Shown piece after piece: positions 42,089 through 50,258 of a DNA stretch of 64,000 nt. The number at the start of each line of letters is the position of its first letter. The stretch's first letter is position 1. Origin of the DNA: JAGPUQ01 sp036961295 (GTDB lineage Bacteria > Pseudomonadota > Gammaproteobacteria > Pseudomonadales > Porticoccaceae); the NCBI GenBank assembly GCA_036961295.1, contig JBALVX010000002.1, forward strand, positions 620,001 through 684,000, read 5' to 3'. Made by a program: the position numbers and the translations under genes. The notes under the pieces are model-generated. The model did no database searches and had not been told where the DNA came from. It worked only from the letters and a program-made list of their open reading frames with translations.

Positions 42089-43492
42089 ATGACAAGTTTT
42101 ACCAAAGCGGCACCTACCGCTGACTATAAAGTTGCCGATATCGAACTAGCTGGCTGGGGTCGTCGCGAAATCGAAATCGCCGAAACCGAAATGCCCGCGC
42201 TGATAGCTCTACGTGAGCAATACCGTGGGGCCCAGCCACTCAAGGATGCAAAAATTCTCGGTTGCATTCATATGACCATTCAAACGGCCGTATTAATCGA
42301 AACATTAATTGCCCTGGGTGCAGAGGTGCGCTGGTCGTCCTGCAATATTTTTTCTACTCAGGATCACGCGGCGGCGGCGATTGCCGCCAGCGGCGTACCG
42401 GTGTTTGCCTGGAAAGGCGAAACCGATGAGGAATACGAGTGGTGTATTGAGCAAACCATCAATAAAGATGGTCAGCCCTGGGATGCCAATATGATTTTGG
42501 ATGACGGTGGCGATCTCACCGCGATTCTCCATAAAGATTATCCGCAAGTTCTGGAAAAAGTACATGGCGTCACCGAGGAAACCACCACCGGCGTGATTCG
42601 CTTAAACGAAATGCTCGGAGCGGGGCAGCTAAAAGTCCCCGCGGTTAATGTTAATGACTCGGTGACCAAATCCAAAAACGACAACAAGTACGGCTGTCGC
42701 CACAGTTTGAACGATGCCATCAAACGCGGTACTGATCACTTACTGTCTGGCAAGCGTGCGTTAGTAATCGGTTACGGCGATGTCGGTAAAGGTTCAGCGC
42801 AATCGCTGCGGCAAGAAGGCATGATTGTGCGTGTCACCGAGATCGATCCCATTTGTGCCATGCAGGCCTGTATGGATGGATTCGAGGTCGTGTCGCCCTA
42901 TAAAGACGGTATTAATACTGGTGATGCGTCCTGCATAGATACTGATCTGTTGGGCATGATTGATTTGGTGGTCACGGCCACCGGCAACTGTAAGGTCTGC
43001 GACAGTAATATAATGCAGGCCTTGAAGCCTGGTTGTGTGGTTTCCAATATTGGTCACTTCGATCACGAAATTGATACCGCCTTTATGCGCGAGAACTGGG
43101 TTTGGGAAGAAATTAAGCCCCAGGTACATAAAATTTATCGCGGCAAATCCAAAGAACAAGCCGGCGGCGATCATTTGATTTTATTGTCCGAAGGTCGTTT
43201 GGTAAACTTGGGCAATGCCACCGGGCATCCCAGCCGAATTATGGACGGCTCCTTTGCCAATCAGGTGCTCGCGCAAATTTATCTCTATGGCGAACGCTAC
43301 GCGGATCAAAATGATGTAGTTAAAAAGAAATTGCTCACCGTAGAGGTCTTGCCCCGTCATCTGGACGAAGAAGTCGCCGCCCATATGGTCAGAGGCTTTA
43401 GTGGTGTGCTTACCAAGCTTACTGAGGAGCAATCCAAGTATATTAATACGCCGATTGATGGGCCGTTTAAATCAGAAGCCTATCGATATTAG
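42089..43492 (+). CDS. ahcY: adenosylhomocysteinase
   Basis: 467 residues. NAD-dependent hydrolysis of S-adenosylhomocysteine to homocysteine and adenosine. KILGCIHMTIQTAVLIETLIALGAEVRWSSCNIFSTQD, VPAVNVNDSVTKSKNDNKYGCRHSLNDAIKR, NAD motif VIGYGDVGKGSAQSLR, GHFDHEID, and the C-terminal KSEAYRY that completes the partner subunit's site. This clears the ligand sensed by SahR. No Pfs/LuxS route is in view. The gene end is duplicated as a 20-bp repeat. Confidence 0.97.
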   Translation: MTSFTKAAPTADYKVADIELAGWGRREIEIAETEMPALIALREQYRGAQPLKDAKILGCIHMTIQTAVLIETLIALGAEVRWSSCNIFSTQDHAAAAIAASGVPVFAWKGETDEEYEWCIEQTINKDGQPWDANMILDDGGDLTAILHKDYPQVLEKVHGVTEETTTGVIRLNEMLGAGQLKVPAVNVNDSVTKSKNDNKYGCRHSLNDAIKRGTDHLLSGKRALVIGYGDVGKGSAQSLRQEGMIVRVTEIDPICAMQACMDGFEVVSPYKDGINTGDASCIDTDLLGMIDLVVTATGNCKVCDSNIMQALKPGCVVSNIGHFDHEIDTAFMRENWVWEEIKPQVHKIYRGKSKEQAGGDHLILLSEGRLVNLGNATGHPSRIMDGSFANQVLAQIYLYGERYADQNDVVKKKLLTVEVLPRHLDEEVAAHMVRGFSGVLTKLTEEQSKYINTPIDGPFKSEAYRY

Positions 43493-43522
43493 TAGAAATT
43501 TGTCGATATTAATAATAGTAAA
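43483..43522 (+). repeat. 20-bp tandem repeat over the ahcY stop codon
   Basis: Units 43483-43502 and 43503-43522 share TCGATATTA-TA and similar A-rich tails. The first contains the last ahcY codons and the TAG stop (43490-43492). Confidence 0.65.
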
Positions 43523-43547
43523 GCTTAACTTTTTGTGAAATATAATT

Positions 43548-44381
43548 ATGTCTAAAGTACTACCAATTAGCTTCGAGTTTTTTCCACCAAAAACCGAAGC
43601 GGGTAAAGAAAAGTTAGTCACAGTGCATGGCGAGCTAGCGGCATTGGATCCGGAGTTTTTTTCGGTGACTTACGGTGCCGGTGGCTCTACCCGCAGTAAC
43701 ACTCGGGATACGGTGCTGGGCATTAAGGCGGCGGGCTCTGACGTTGCTCCCCATCTTTCTTTTGGTGGCGATGATGAAGCCGGGGTGCTGGAGTTGTTAA
43801 ACAGTTACCGCGACGCCGGTATTCGTCGCATCGTTGCACTGCGCGGAGATTTACCTTCCGGTATGGGTCGCGCCGCGCAACTGGTACACGCCAATGAACT
43901 GGTCGAATTTATTCTCAAGCACTTTGGCGATCATCTTACCGTGTATGTCGCCGCCTACCCGGAAATTCATCCCGAAGCCGCCAGTTATAAAGACGACGTG
44001 CATTGGTTAAAAGAAAAATTTAACGCCGGTGCCAATAGTGCCATTACGCAATACTTTTTTAATCCAGATGCTTATTTTCACTTTGTGGATGAGTGCTATA
44101 AGCAAGGCATCGATCAGGCGATTATCCCCGGTATTATGCCGATTACCAACTTCACCAGTTTGCAGCGCTTCTCGGCCAATTGCGGTGCGGAAGTACCGCG
44201 CTGGATGGTGCAAAAGCTAAAGGGCTATGAAGATAACTCGGAGAGCCTGATTGCGGCCGGCGTTGAAATAATTACTGCGCTGTGTGAAAAATTGGTCGTC
44301 GGTGGTGCCCCAGGACTACATTTCTACACAATGAATCAAATTAATCCCACCAGTGCTATCGTGCGTAATTTACGTGGCTGA
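43548..44381 (+). CDS. metF: 5,10-methylenetetrahydrofolate reductase
   Basis: 277 residues, FAD TIM barrel that makes 5-methyl-THF for homocysteine methylation. ISFEFFPPKTEAGKEKL, DPEFFSVTYGAGGSTRSNTRDT, APHLSFGGDD, IVALRGDLPSGMG, SAITQYFFNPDAYFHFVDEC, PGIMPITNF and GAPGLHFYTMNQI are intact. It completes the SahR-linked methyl cycle (metK, ahcY, metF). No methionine synthase gene lies in the window. Confidence 0.96.
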   Translation: MSKVLPISFEFFPPKTEAGKEKLVTVHGELAALDPEFFSVTYGAGGSTRSNTRDTVLGIKAAGSDVAPHLSFGGDDEAGVLELLNSYRDAGIRRIVALRGDLPSGMGRAAQLVHANELVEFILKHFGDHLTVYVAAYPEIHPEAASYKDDVHWLKEKFNAGANSAITQYFFNPDAYFHFVDECYKQGIDQAIIPGIMPITNFTSLQRFSANCGAEVPRWMVQKLKGYEDNSESLIAAGVEIITALCEKLVVGGAPGLHFYTMNQINPTSAIVRNLRG

Positions 44382-44404
44382 TATGAATGGCAGCTAGGAT
44401 GGAT

Positions 44405-44480
44405 AAGCTTGTTAAGATAAGGCTGTTGAGACAAGGCAGTTAAAGTAAGGCAATTTAGATAAGGCTATTTAAATAAGGTA
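44405..44480 (+). repeat. 14-bp degenerate tandem repeat supplying the rsmE ribosome site
   Basis: Units at 44405-44418, 44419-44432, 44433-44446, 44447-44460 and 44461-44474, all in 14-bp phase, most starting AAGGC. A sixth, partial unit (44475-44480, AAGGTA) joins directly to the rsmE ATG at 44481, so the repeat's AAGG serves as the Shine-Dalgarno. Confidence 0.85.
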
Positions 44481-45308
44481 ATGCGAATTCCTCGAATTTA
44501 CACACCGGAAGTATTAGCGCTCGACGGCACTGTCGCGCTTGACGCGCAAAGTTCTCGACATTTATTGTCAGTGCTGCGCCTTAAGCCCGGAGCTGAATTG
44601 ATTTTGTTTAATGGCTTTAGTAACGGTAATGGCGGAGAATATCGTGGCGTTTTGCTCGATCATCGTGACCTTGGGCAGAGCGTTAGTCCTTTAGGTCAGA
44701 CCTTAAATAAAAATTCTGGAAAAAAATCACGTTCTACAAAAATAGAAAAAGTCGCTACTGTTAGCATCAAGAAATTTATCGAGGTAAACCGAGAGTCGCC
44801 TTTGTCTATAGAGTTGGGCATTGGGATCTCCCGTGGTGAGCGCATGGACTGGGTGATTCAAAAATCCACCGAACTCGGCGTACAAAAAATAATACCGTTG
44901 TTCACCGAGCGCACCGAGGTCAAACTCGACGGCGAGCGCCTGGACAAAAAATGTACCCACTGGCGACAAATTGCCATTAGCGCCTGCGAGCAGTCGGGTA
45001 GAACGCGCTTGCCTGAAATAGCCGAACCCATTGCTCTGGCAGACTGGCTGCCGGAGGCAAGCCCTCGTTTTGTGCTCGATCCGGAGGCCGGTACTCAATT
45101 GGTGGCTAAGGATGTTAAGTCAGAGGCAAAGCCCACAGGTGTCGTATTATTGGTAGGTCCGGAAGGCGGATTGTCTGAGTCGGAAGTGCAGCAGAGTGTT
45201 GCAAAGGGTTTCGTCGGTATTACGCTTGGGCCACGGATTTTACGTACCGAAACTGCGCCGCTGGCCGCGATCACCCAATGCCAAACACTATGGGGTGATT
45301 TTGGGTAG
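44481..45308 (+). CDS. rsmE: 16S rRNA (uracil(1498)-N(3))-methyltransferase
   Basis: SPOUT methyltransferase of 275 residues; the usual length is about 243. N-terminal PUA-like domain (MRIPRIYTPEVLALDG, SRHLLSVLRLKPGAELILFNG), C-terminal trefoil knot with GISRGERMDWVIQKSTELGVQKIIPLFTERTEVK, RLPEI, VLLVGPEGGLSESEV and LGPRILRTETAPLAAI. About 30 extra residues (roughly 58-95, rich in S, K and N: LGQTLNKNSGKKSRSTKIEK) are inserted in the N-terminal domain. Translation starts from a repeat-derived AAGG. It may be co-transcribed with the methyl-cycle genes. Confidence 0.93.
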   Translation: MRIPRIYTPEVLALDGTVALDAQSSRHLLSVLRLKPGAELILFNGFSNGNGGEYRGVLLDHRDLGQSVSPLGQTLNKNSGKKSRSTKIEKVATVSIKKFIEVNRESPLSIELGIGISRGERMDWVIQKSTELGVQKIIPLFTERTEVKLDGERLDKKCTHWRQIAISACEQSGRTRLPEIAEPIALADWLPEASPRFVLDPEAGTQLVAKDVKSEAKPTGVVLLVGPEGGLSESEVQQSVAKGFVGITLGPRILRTETAPLAAITQCQTLWGDFG

Positions 45309-45370
45309 TAATTAGTGCTAGGTTTAAGCGCTCTCTGTTAAGCAATTCTGTGATGGACCTGTAATCAATA

Positions 45371-46537
45371 ATGAATTTCGAGTTTAGCGAACAACAAAAC
45401 CAAATCCGCGACAGTATTAGAAAGCTGTGTTCTCGCTTCGACGATCAATTCTGGCTCGACCGGGATAACGACGGTGAATTCCCCGAAGAGTTTTGCAGTG
45501 CCCTGGCCAAAGATGGCTGGCTCGGCATCTGTATGCCAGAAGACGTGGGCGGTAGCGGATTGGGAATAGCGGAAGCTGCCGTAATGGTGCAAACCATTTC
45601 CGAGTCTGGCGCAGCTAATGGCGGCGTATCGTCTATAGCGATACCGCTGTTTGGGGTTAACCCGATTGCGGTCTACGGCAGCGAAGAACAAAAACAACGA
45701 ATGTTACCCCCAGTGATGCGTCGCGAGGATATTCCCTGCTTTGCGGTAACTGAACCCAATACCGGGCTGGATACCACGCGCTTAACCACGCAAGCGGTGC
45801 TCAAAGGCGACCGTTATATTGTCAACGGGCAAAAGGTGTGGACCTCTACCGCCCAGGTCGCTAATAAAATTATGTTGATTGCCCGCACCAAACCGGAGGC
45901 AGAAACCAAACGCCCCATCGACGGGCTGACATTGTTTTACACCGACCTTGACCGTTCGACATGCGAGATTACACGTATCGATAAAATGGGTCGTAAGTGT
46001 GTGGATTCTAACTCGGTTTTTATCGACGGTTTAGAAATTCCGGTGGAAGATCGAATTGGCGAGGAAGGTAAAGGCTTTCGTTATTTATTACACGGTCTAA
46101 ACCCGGAGCGCATTCTTATTGCTGCGGGCTTAGTGGGCCTGGGCCGAGCCGCGTTGCAGCGGGCGGCCCAATACGCAAAAGATCGCGTGGTGTTTGATCG
46201 CCCCATCGGCCAAAACCAAAGCGTCGCCCACCCCCTGGCGGAATCCTGGGTCGAGCTAGAAGCCGCTAACTTAATGGTATTCAGGGCCGCAGCGGCCTAC
46301 GACAACGGTGAGGATTGTGGTGCCTACGCCAACGCCGCGAAATACTTCGCCGCAGAAGCCACCTTCAAAGCTTGCCAGCGCGCAGTGATGACCCACGGCG
46401 GTATGGGTTACGCCAAGGAATATCACGTAGAGCGCTATTTGCGGGAGTGTATGATCCATCGCCTGGCGCCCATTAGCCCGCAATTGATTTTATGTTTTAT
46501 TGCGGAAAAAGTGCTGGGTTTGCCGAAGTCTTATTAA
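45371..46537 (+). CDS. acyl-CoA dehydrogenase
   Basis: 388 residues. NFEFSEQQNQIRDSIRKL, FAVTEPNTGLDTTRLTTQA (flavin/substrate motif), NGQKVWTSTAQVANKIMLIART, GLNPERILIAAGLVGLGRAALQRAAQYAKDRVVFDRPIGQNQSVAHPLA, MTHGGMGYAKEYHVERYLRE. The C-terminus reads RLAPISPQLILCFIAEKVLGLPKSY, a recognised subgroup without the E-G-T catalytic glutamate, so the base must come from elsewhere. FAD-dependent oxidation of an unknown acyl-CoA. Transcription ends at a shared terminator with the convergent alcohol dehydrogenase gene. Confidence 0.9.
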   Translation: MNFEFSEQQNQIRDSIRKLCSRFDDQFWLDRDNDGEFPEEFCSALAKDGWLGICMPEDVGGSGLGIAEAAVMVQTISESGAANGGVSSIAIPLFGVNPIAVYGSEEQKQRMLPPVMRREDIPCFAVTEPNTGLDTTRLTTQAVLKGDRYIVNGQKVWTSTAQVANKIMLIARTKPEAETKRPIDGLTLFYTDLDRSTCEITRIDKMGRKCVDSNSVFIDGLEIPVEDRIGEEGKGFRYLLHGLNPERILIAAGLVGLGRAALQRAAQYAKDRVVFDRPIGQNQSVAHPLAESWVELEAANLMVFRAAAAYDNGEDCGAYANAAKYFAAEATFKACQRAVMTHGGMGYAKEYHVERYLRECMIHRLAPISPQLILCFIAEKVLGLPKSY

Positions 46538-46550
46538 CTAATTAAACGAA

Positions 46551-46590
46551 AAAGCCCCACTGCAAATTATTTTTTACGGCGGGGCTTTGT
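46551..46590. terminator. bidirectional terminator between acyl-CoA dehydrogenase and alcohol dehydrogenase genes
   Basis: AAAGCCCC (46551-46558) pairs with GGGGCTTT (46581-46588) around a 22-nt loop that can pair further. Flanking A and T tracts suit both directions for the convergent genes. Confidence 0.75.
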
Positions 46591-46615
46591 TTTAGTCAAT
46601 TTTGCTTTAGTCAAT
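46586..46615 (-). repeat. 15-bp tandem repeat between terminator and alcohol dehydrogenase stop
   Basis: TTTGTTTTAGTCAAT (46586-46600) and TTTGCTTTAGTCAAT (46601-46615) differ at one base. The first copy overlaps the 3' arm of the terminator. Confidence 0.85.
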
Positions 46616-46619
46616 AACG

Positions 46620-47720
46620 TTAGGTGAGCCTTAATACTGGCTTCAAAGTCGAACCGTTTTCAGAGTCCTCTGCTGCCTGATTAATTTCATCAAGCGTGTA
46701 GTACTTGATTAATTTGTCGAAGGGGAACTTGCCCTGTTTGTAAAGTTCGATGAGGCGCGGAATAAAAATATCCGAGTTGCTATCGCCCTCGAGAATTCCG
46801 CGAATATGACGGTTAAATAACAAAAAATTGACGTCCATATTAATAGTTGTGCCCATTGCGGGTGCGCCCACAATACCGCCGTGGCCGCCTTGTTTGAGGC
46901 AGTAGATCGCGCTTTCAAGTACTTTTGCGTTGCCAGTCGTTTCCAGCATATAGCTGGCACCGAGGCCGTCAGTGAGTTCCATAATGGTTTCGAGAACATT
47001 GCCGTCTGCACCGTTGATAACATGAGTAGCACCGAGTTCTGTGGCTAACTCCAGACGATTTTCTTTAATGTCGATGCAAATAATCGTAGTGCAGTTGGCA
47101 ACCACCGCGCCCATAACTGCGCTAAGCCCCACCGCACCCGCGCCAAAAATAACAATATCCGAACCGGCGGGAGGGTTTAAGGCGTTGAGTACCGAGCCCG
47201 CGCCAGTTTGTACACCGCAGCCCAATGGCCCGAGCATTTCAAGGGGAACGCTCTTGTCTACCGGAATGGTATTGCGCTCGTAACTCAGGGCGTAACCGGC
47301 AAAGGAGGATTGGGCAAAAAAGCTGCAGCCGAGGGGTTCATCGCCCGCGTGGATACAGCACTGCCCGTCGGGGGTGCGGCCACCAAAATTAAAGGGGAAG
47401 GCATTTTCACAGGACAGCGGATCGCGGGCCAAACAGTTACGGCAGTGGCCACAGGTATAAAACGTTAGCACTACGTGATCGCCGGGTTTTACTTTGGATA
47501 CATTCTTGCCGATTTTTTCGACAATGCCGGAGCCTTCGTGGCCAAGCACCATGGGCAGCATGGTTTCGTAACCCTGGTCGCGGATGATTAAATCGGTGTG
47601 ACACATGCCAGCACCAACGATTTTAACGAGAATTTGATCGTCCGCAGGTTCCGAGATGGTGACATCTTCGATGGTGAATTTACTGCCTTTTGCTCTAACT
47701 ACGGCGGCTTTGGTTTGCAT
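46620..47720 (-). CDS. zinc-dependent alcohol dehydrogenase (aryl/benzyl-alcohol type)
   Basis: 366-residue medium-chain dehydrogenase. Catalytic zinc ligands in GMCHTDL and GHEGSG, structural zinc cysteines in CGHCRNCLARDPLSCENAF, NAD motif IFGAGAVGLSAVMGAVVANCTTIICIDI with the Asp that prefers NAD. Close in style to aryl-alcohol dehydrogenases that oxidise benzyl, coniferyl or terpene alcohols (GPLGCGVQTGAGSVLNAL). GGGGATA ribosome site. Convergent with the preceding acyl-CoA dehydrogenase gene; substrate unknown. Confidence 0.9.
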   Translation of the reverse strand: MQTKAAVVRAKGSKFTIEDVTISEPADDQILVKIVGAGMCHTDLIIRDQGYETMLPMVLGHEGSGIVEKIGKNVSKVKPGDHVVLTFYTCGHCRNCLARDPLSCENAFPFNFGGRTPDGQCCIHAGDEPLGCSFFAQSSFAGYALSYERNTIPVDKSVPLEMLGPLGCGVQTGAGSVLNALNPPAGSDIVIFGAGAVGLSAVMGAVVANCTTIICIDIKENRLELATELGATHVINGADGNVLETIMELTDGLGASYMLETTGNAKVLESAIYCLKQGGHGGIVGAPAMGTTINMDVNFLLFNRHIRGILEGDSNSDIFIPRLIELYKQGKFPFDKLIKYYTLDEINQAAEDSENGSTLKPVLRLT

Positions 47721-47786
47721 TTTTTATCCCCTGTTTAGTTGTATCGAGTTTATTTGAAATAATGTGCTCTGCCGAGCGCTAAATTG

Positions 47787-48641
47787 TTATTTGTCGCTGG
47801 TCCGGAATTGTTTCTGGATGTCTCCACGCAGTTCGGTAACCAGTGTAGAAGGAGCTGGCCGCACCCCGCGCCAAAGATAAAACGATTCGGCGGCTTGTTC
47901 CACCAGCATGCCGAGGCCATCCGCAAGCCGGTCAACTCCGCGCTGTTCCATCCATTGCATAAATACGGTGGGCTCGGCACCGTACATCATATCGTAGGCG
48001 CAAGCATTTTCAGCCACGAGGTTTTCTGGTAGCGGAGGGAGTTCGCCGGAGAGGCTGGCGCTGGTACCGTTGATGACGAGATCAAAGGGGCTGAGTGCTT
48101 CCAGATCATCGAAGCCGACTCCGAGTACCTTACCTAAGTCCGCAAAGTCCTCTGCCAGCTGTAAAGCTTTTTCCAGCGTACGATTAGCGATTACTAAGCT
48201 GGCAGGAGATTGCGAAAGTAGCGGTTCCAAAATGCCGCGCACCGCGCCGCCCGCGCCGATAACGAGGACTCGCTGCTCGCTTATTTTCCAATTGAGGTTG
48301 TCGAGCATATCGCGAACCAGACCAATGCCGTCGGTATTGTCGCCGAGAACAGTACCGTCAGTGTTTGCTGTCAGGGTGTTGACCGCGCCAGCGCGTCGGG
48401 CGCGCTCGGTAAGCGTATCGGAAAAATCAAAAGCCTCGGTTTTAAACGGCAAGGTAATGTTTAAGCCTTTGCCGCCGTCGGCGAAAAATGCCCGCGCACT
48501 ATCGGCAAAAATATCCAGGTCGATATGCTGTCTGGTGTAAATAAGATCCTCGCCAGTCTGCCTGGCGAAGGCCGCGTGGATATCGGGAGAGCGGCTGTGG
48601 CTGACGGGGTTGCCGAACACGGCATAGCGGTCGCTGGTCAT
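47787..48641 (-). CDS. aroE: shikimate dehydrogenase
   Basis: 284 residues, NADPH-dependent step of aromatic amino acid synthesis. DRYAVFGNPVSHSRSPDIHAAFA, NITLPFKTEAFDFSD (catalytic Lys), TLTANTDGTVLGDNTDGIGLVRDM (catalytic Asp), GAGGAVRGILEPLL and TSASLSGELPPL. Slightly longer than E. coli AroE (272). Its start-codon region is duplicated as a 17-bp repeat. It follows hemF, a common gammaproteobacterial order (tsaC-hemF-aroE). Confidence 0.95.
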   Translation of the reverse strand: MTSDRYAVFGNPVSHSRSPDIHAAFARQTGEDLIYTRQHIDLDIFADSARAFFADGGKGLNITLPFKTEAFDFSDTLTERARRAGAVNTLTANTDGTVLGDNTDGIGLVRDMLDNLNWKISEQRVLVIGAGGAVRGILEPLLSQSPASLVIANRTLEKALQLAEDFADLGKVLGVGFDDLEALSPFDLVINGTSASLSGELPPLPENLVAENACAYDMMYGAEPTVFMQWMEQRGVDRLADGLGMLVEQAAESFYLWRGVRPAPSTLVTELRGDIQKQFRTSDK

Positions 48642-48671
48642 CGCTTACTCATAGTTATCGCTTACCCATAT
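48638..48671 (-). repeat. 17-bp tandem repeat over the aroE start codon
   Basis: Units 48638-48654 and 48655-48671 share ATCGCTTAC-CATA on the plus strand, matching at 14 of 17 bases. The first contains the aroE ATG (48639-48641) and the second is a copy directly upstream of it. Confidence 0.75.
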
Positions 48672-48697
48672 TAGGGATACCGTTTTTTGCTTCGCCA

Positions 48698-49603
48698 CTA
48701 ATGATTCGCCCAGTCTTGTGGTACGAGAAAGGTATCATAAAGTTCGGCTTCTGGCGTGTTGGGTTCAGGGTGCCAGTCGTATTCCCAGCGCACTAAGGGC
48801 GGCATCGACATTAAAATCGATTCCGTACGGCCTCCGGTTTGCAAACCAAATAAAGTACCCCGATCGTAAACTAAATTAAACTCCACGTAGCGACCCCGAC
48901 GGTAGAGTTGGAATTGCCGCTCGCGCTCACCAAAGGCTTTATTTTTTTGGCGGGCGATAATGGGTCGGTAGGCGTCGATATAGGCATCGCCGACGCGGCG
49001 CATTAAAGCGAAGCTGTCGTCAAAGCCGAGTTCGTTAAAGTCGTCAAAAAATAAACCACCGACGCCGCGCGGTTCATCCCGGTGTTTTAAATAAAAATAA
49101 TCGTCGCACCACTGCTTGAAGCGGGGATAAATATCGGGGCCGGAGGGCTCGCACGCCGCTTTGGCGATATGATGCCACTGGGTGCAATCTTGTTTGTCGC
49201 CATAGTAAGGAGTTAAGTCAAAGCCACCACCAAACCACCAAACCGGATCTTCTCCGGGTTTTTCGGAGACAAAAAATCGCACATTGGCGTGAGAGGTTGG
49301 CACATAGGGATTGTGTGGATGGATGACCAGCGACACGCCCATGGCCTCAAACGAACGCCCGGCCAGTTCGGGTCGGGCTGCGGTTGCCGATGCCGGAAGT
49401 TGATCGCCAAACACATGGGAGAAATTTACCCCGCCCTGTTCAATGACAGCGCCATTTTTCAGCACCCGGGAGCGCCCACCACCGCCGCCTTCGCGTTGCC
49501 AGGTGTCTTCGCGGAACGTAGTGCCGCCGTCTTCCTCTTGCAGGGCTGTGCAGATGGTGTCCTGCAAAGCCAGCAAATAGGTTTTTACTGCCGATTTATC
49601 CAT
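48698..49603 (-). CDS. hemF: oxygen-dependent coproporphyrinogen-III oxidase
   Basis: 301 residues, the E. coli size (299). Oxidative decarboxylation in haem synthesis. Marks are VNFSHVFGDQLPASATAARPELAGRSFEAMGVSLVIHPHNPYVPTSHANVRFF, WWFGGGFDLTPYY, FKQWCDDYFYLKHRDEPRGVGGLFFDDF, RGRYVEFNLVYDRGTLFGLQTGGRTESILMSMPPLVRWEYDW. Suggests aerobic growth. Lies between tsaC and aroE on the minus strand. Confidence 0.97.
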   Translation of the reverse strand: MDKSAVKTYLLALQDTICTALQEEDGGTTFREDTWQREGGGGGRSRVLKNGAVIEQGGVNFSHVFGDQLPASATAARPELAGRSFEAMGVSLVIHPHNPYVPTSHANVRFFVSEKPGEDPVWWFGGGFDLTPYYGDKQDCTQWHHIAKAACEPSGPDIYPRFKQWCDDYFYLKHRDEPRGVGGLFFDDFNELGFDDSFALMRRVGDAYIDAYRPIIARQKNKAFGERERQFQLYRRGRYVEFNLVYDRGTLFGLQTGGRTESILMSMPPLVRWEYDWHPEPNTPEAELYDTFLVPQDWANH

Positions 49604-49655
49604 ATCACTTTATTTCACATATTGGCTAGAGAGTTGAATGCGGGTAACAAAAAAG

Positions 49656-50258
49656 TCAGCCGGGCCGTACTACTTTACCGGTCAGCATATCTCGAATTTC
49701 GCTGGGCTTAGCGGCATTGCCGATGGCTCCCGGAGTGTAATCATCCAGCTTATTACCAAAATACACTTTGACCCGGGTCAAGGAGGTAGCGGGTTGTCGG
49801 CCGCGGGGGTTCGCCGAGGTGGAGACAATAGGAGTGTCCAGCGCTCGGCTTAGACCCGCAGCTACCGGGTGGGCGCTAACGCGTACCGCCAAGGTGTTTT
49901 GCCCACCACTAATCCAGTCACTGGCCATGCCGTTATTGGGTATTAACCAGGTCACCGGGCCAGGCCAGGTGCTTTGCATCTGCGCGATGTGCTGTTGATC
50001 CAGCCCGACGAGATAGGGGTGCAGCATCTCAATATTGGCGGCGAGCAGAATCAGACCCTTGCCGACAGGCCGTTGCTTGAGCTGAAGAATACCTTCGACC
50101 GCATCCCGGTTGGACGGGTCGCAACCCAGACCCCAAACCGCCTCGGTAGGATAAGCCACCACTCCGCCGCCGCGGATGACAGCGGCAGCCCGTTGAATGC
50201 GGGGGTGCCGCGACCAGTCCGGCAGATTTTGCTGATGCAAGGGCGGAGCCTTGTTCAA
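49656..50258 (-). CDS. tsaC: L-threonylcarbamoyladenylate synthase (YrdC/Sua5 family)
   Basis: 200 residues, close to E. coli TsaC (190). First step of t6A modification of tRNAs. GGGVVAYPTEAVWGLGCDPSNRDAVEGILQLKQRPVGKGLILLA, PGPVTWLIP, LAVRVSAHPVAAGLSRALDTPIVSTSANPRGRQPAT. The best start is a TTG at 50258 whose bases overlap the purE stop (TTGA), pointing to translational coupling, although the Shine-Dalgarno spacing is poor. Confidence 0.93.
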   Translation of the reverse strand: MNKAPPLHQQNLPDWSRHPRIQRAAAVIRGGGVVAYPTEAVWGLGCDPSNRDAVEGILQLKQRPVGKGLILLAANIEMLHPYLVGLDQQHIAQMQSTWPGPVTWLIPNNGMASDWISGGQNTLAVRVSAHPVAAGLSRALDTPIVSTSANPRGRQPATSLTRVKVYFGNKLDDYTPGAIGNAAKPSEIRDMLTGKVVRPG

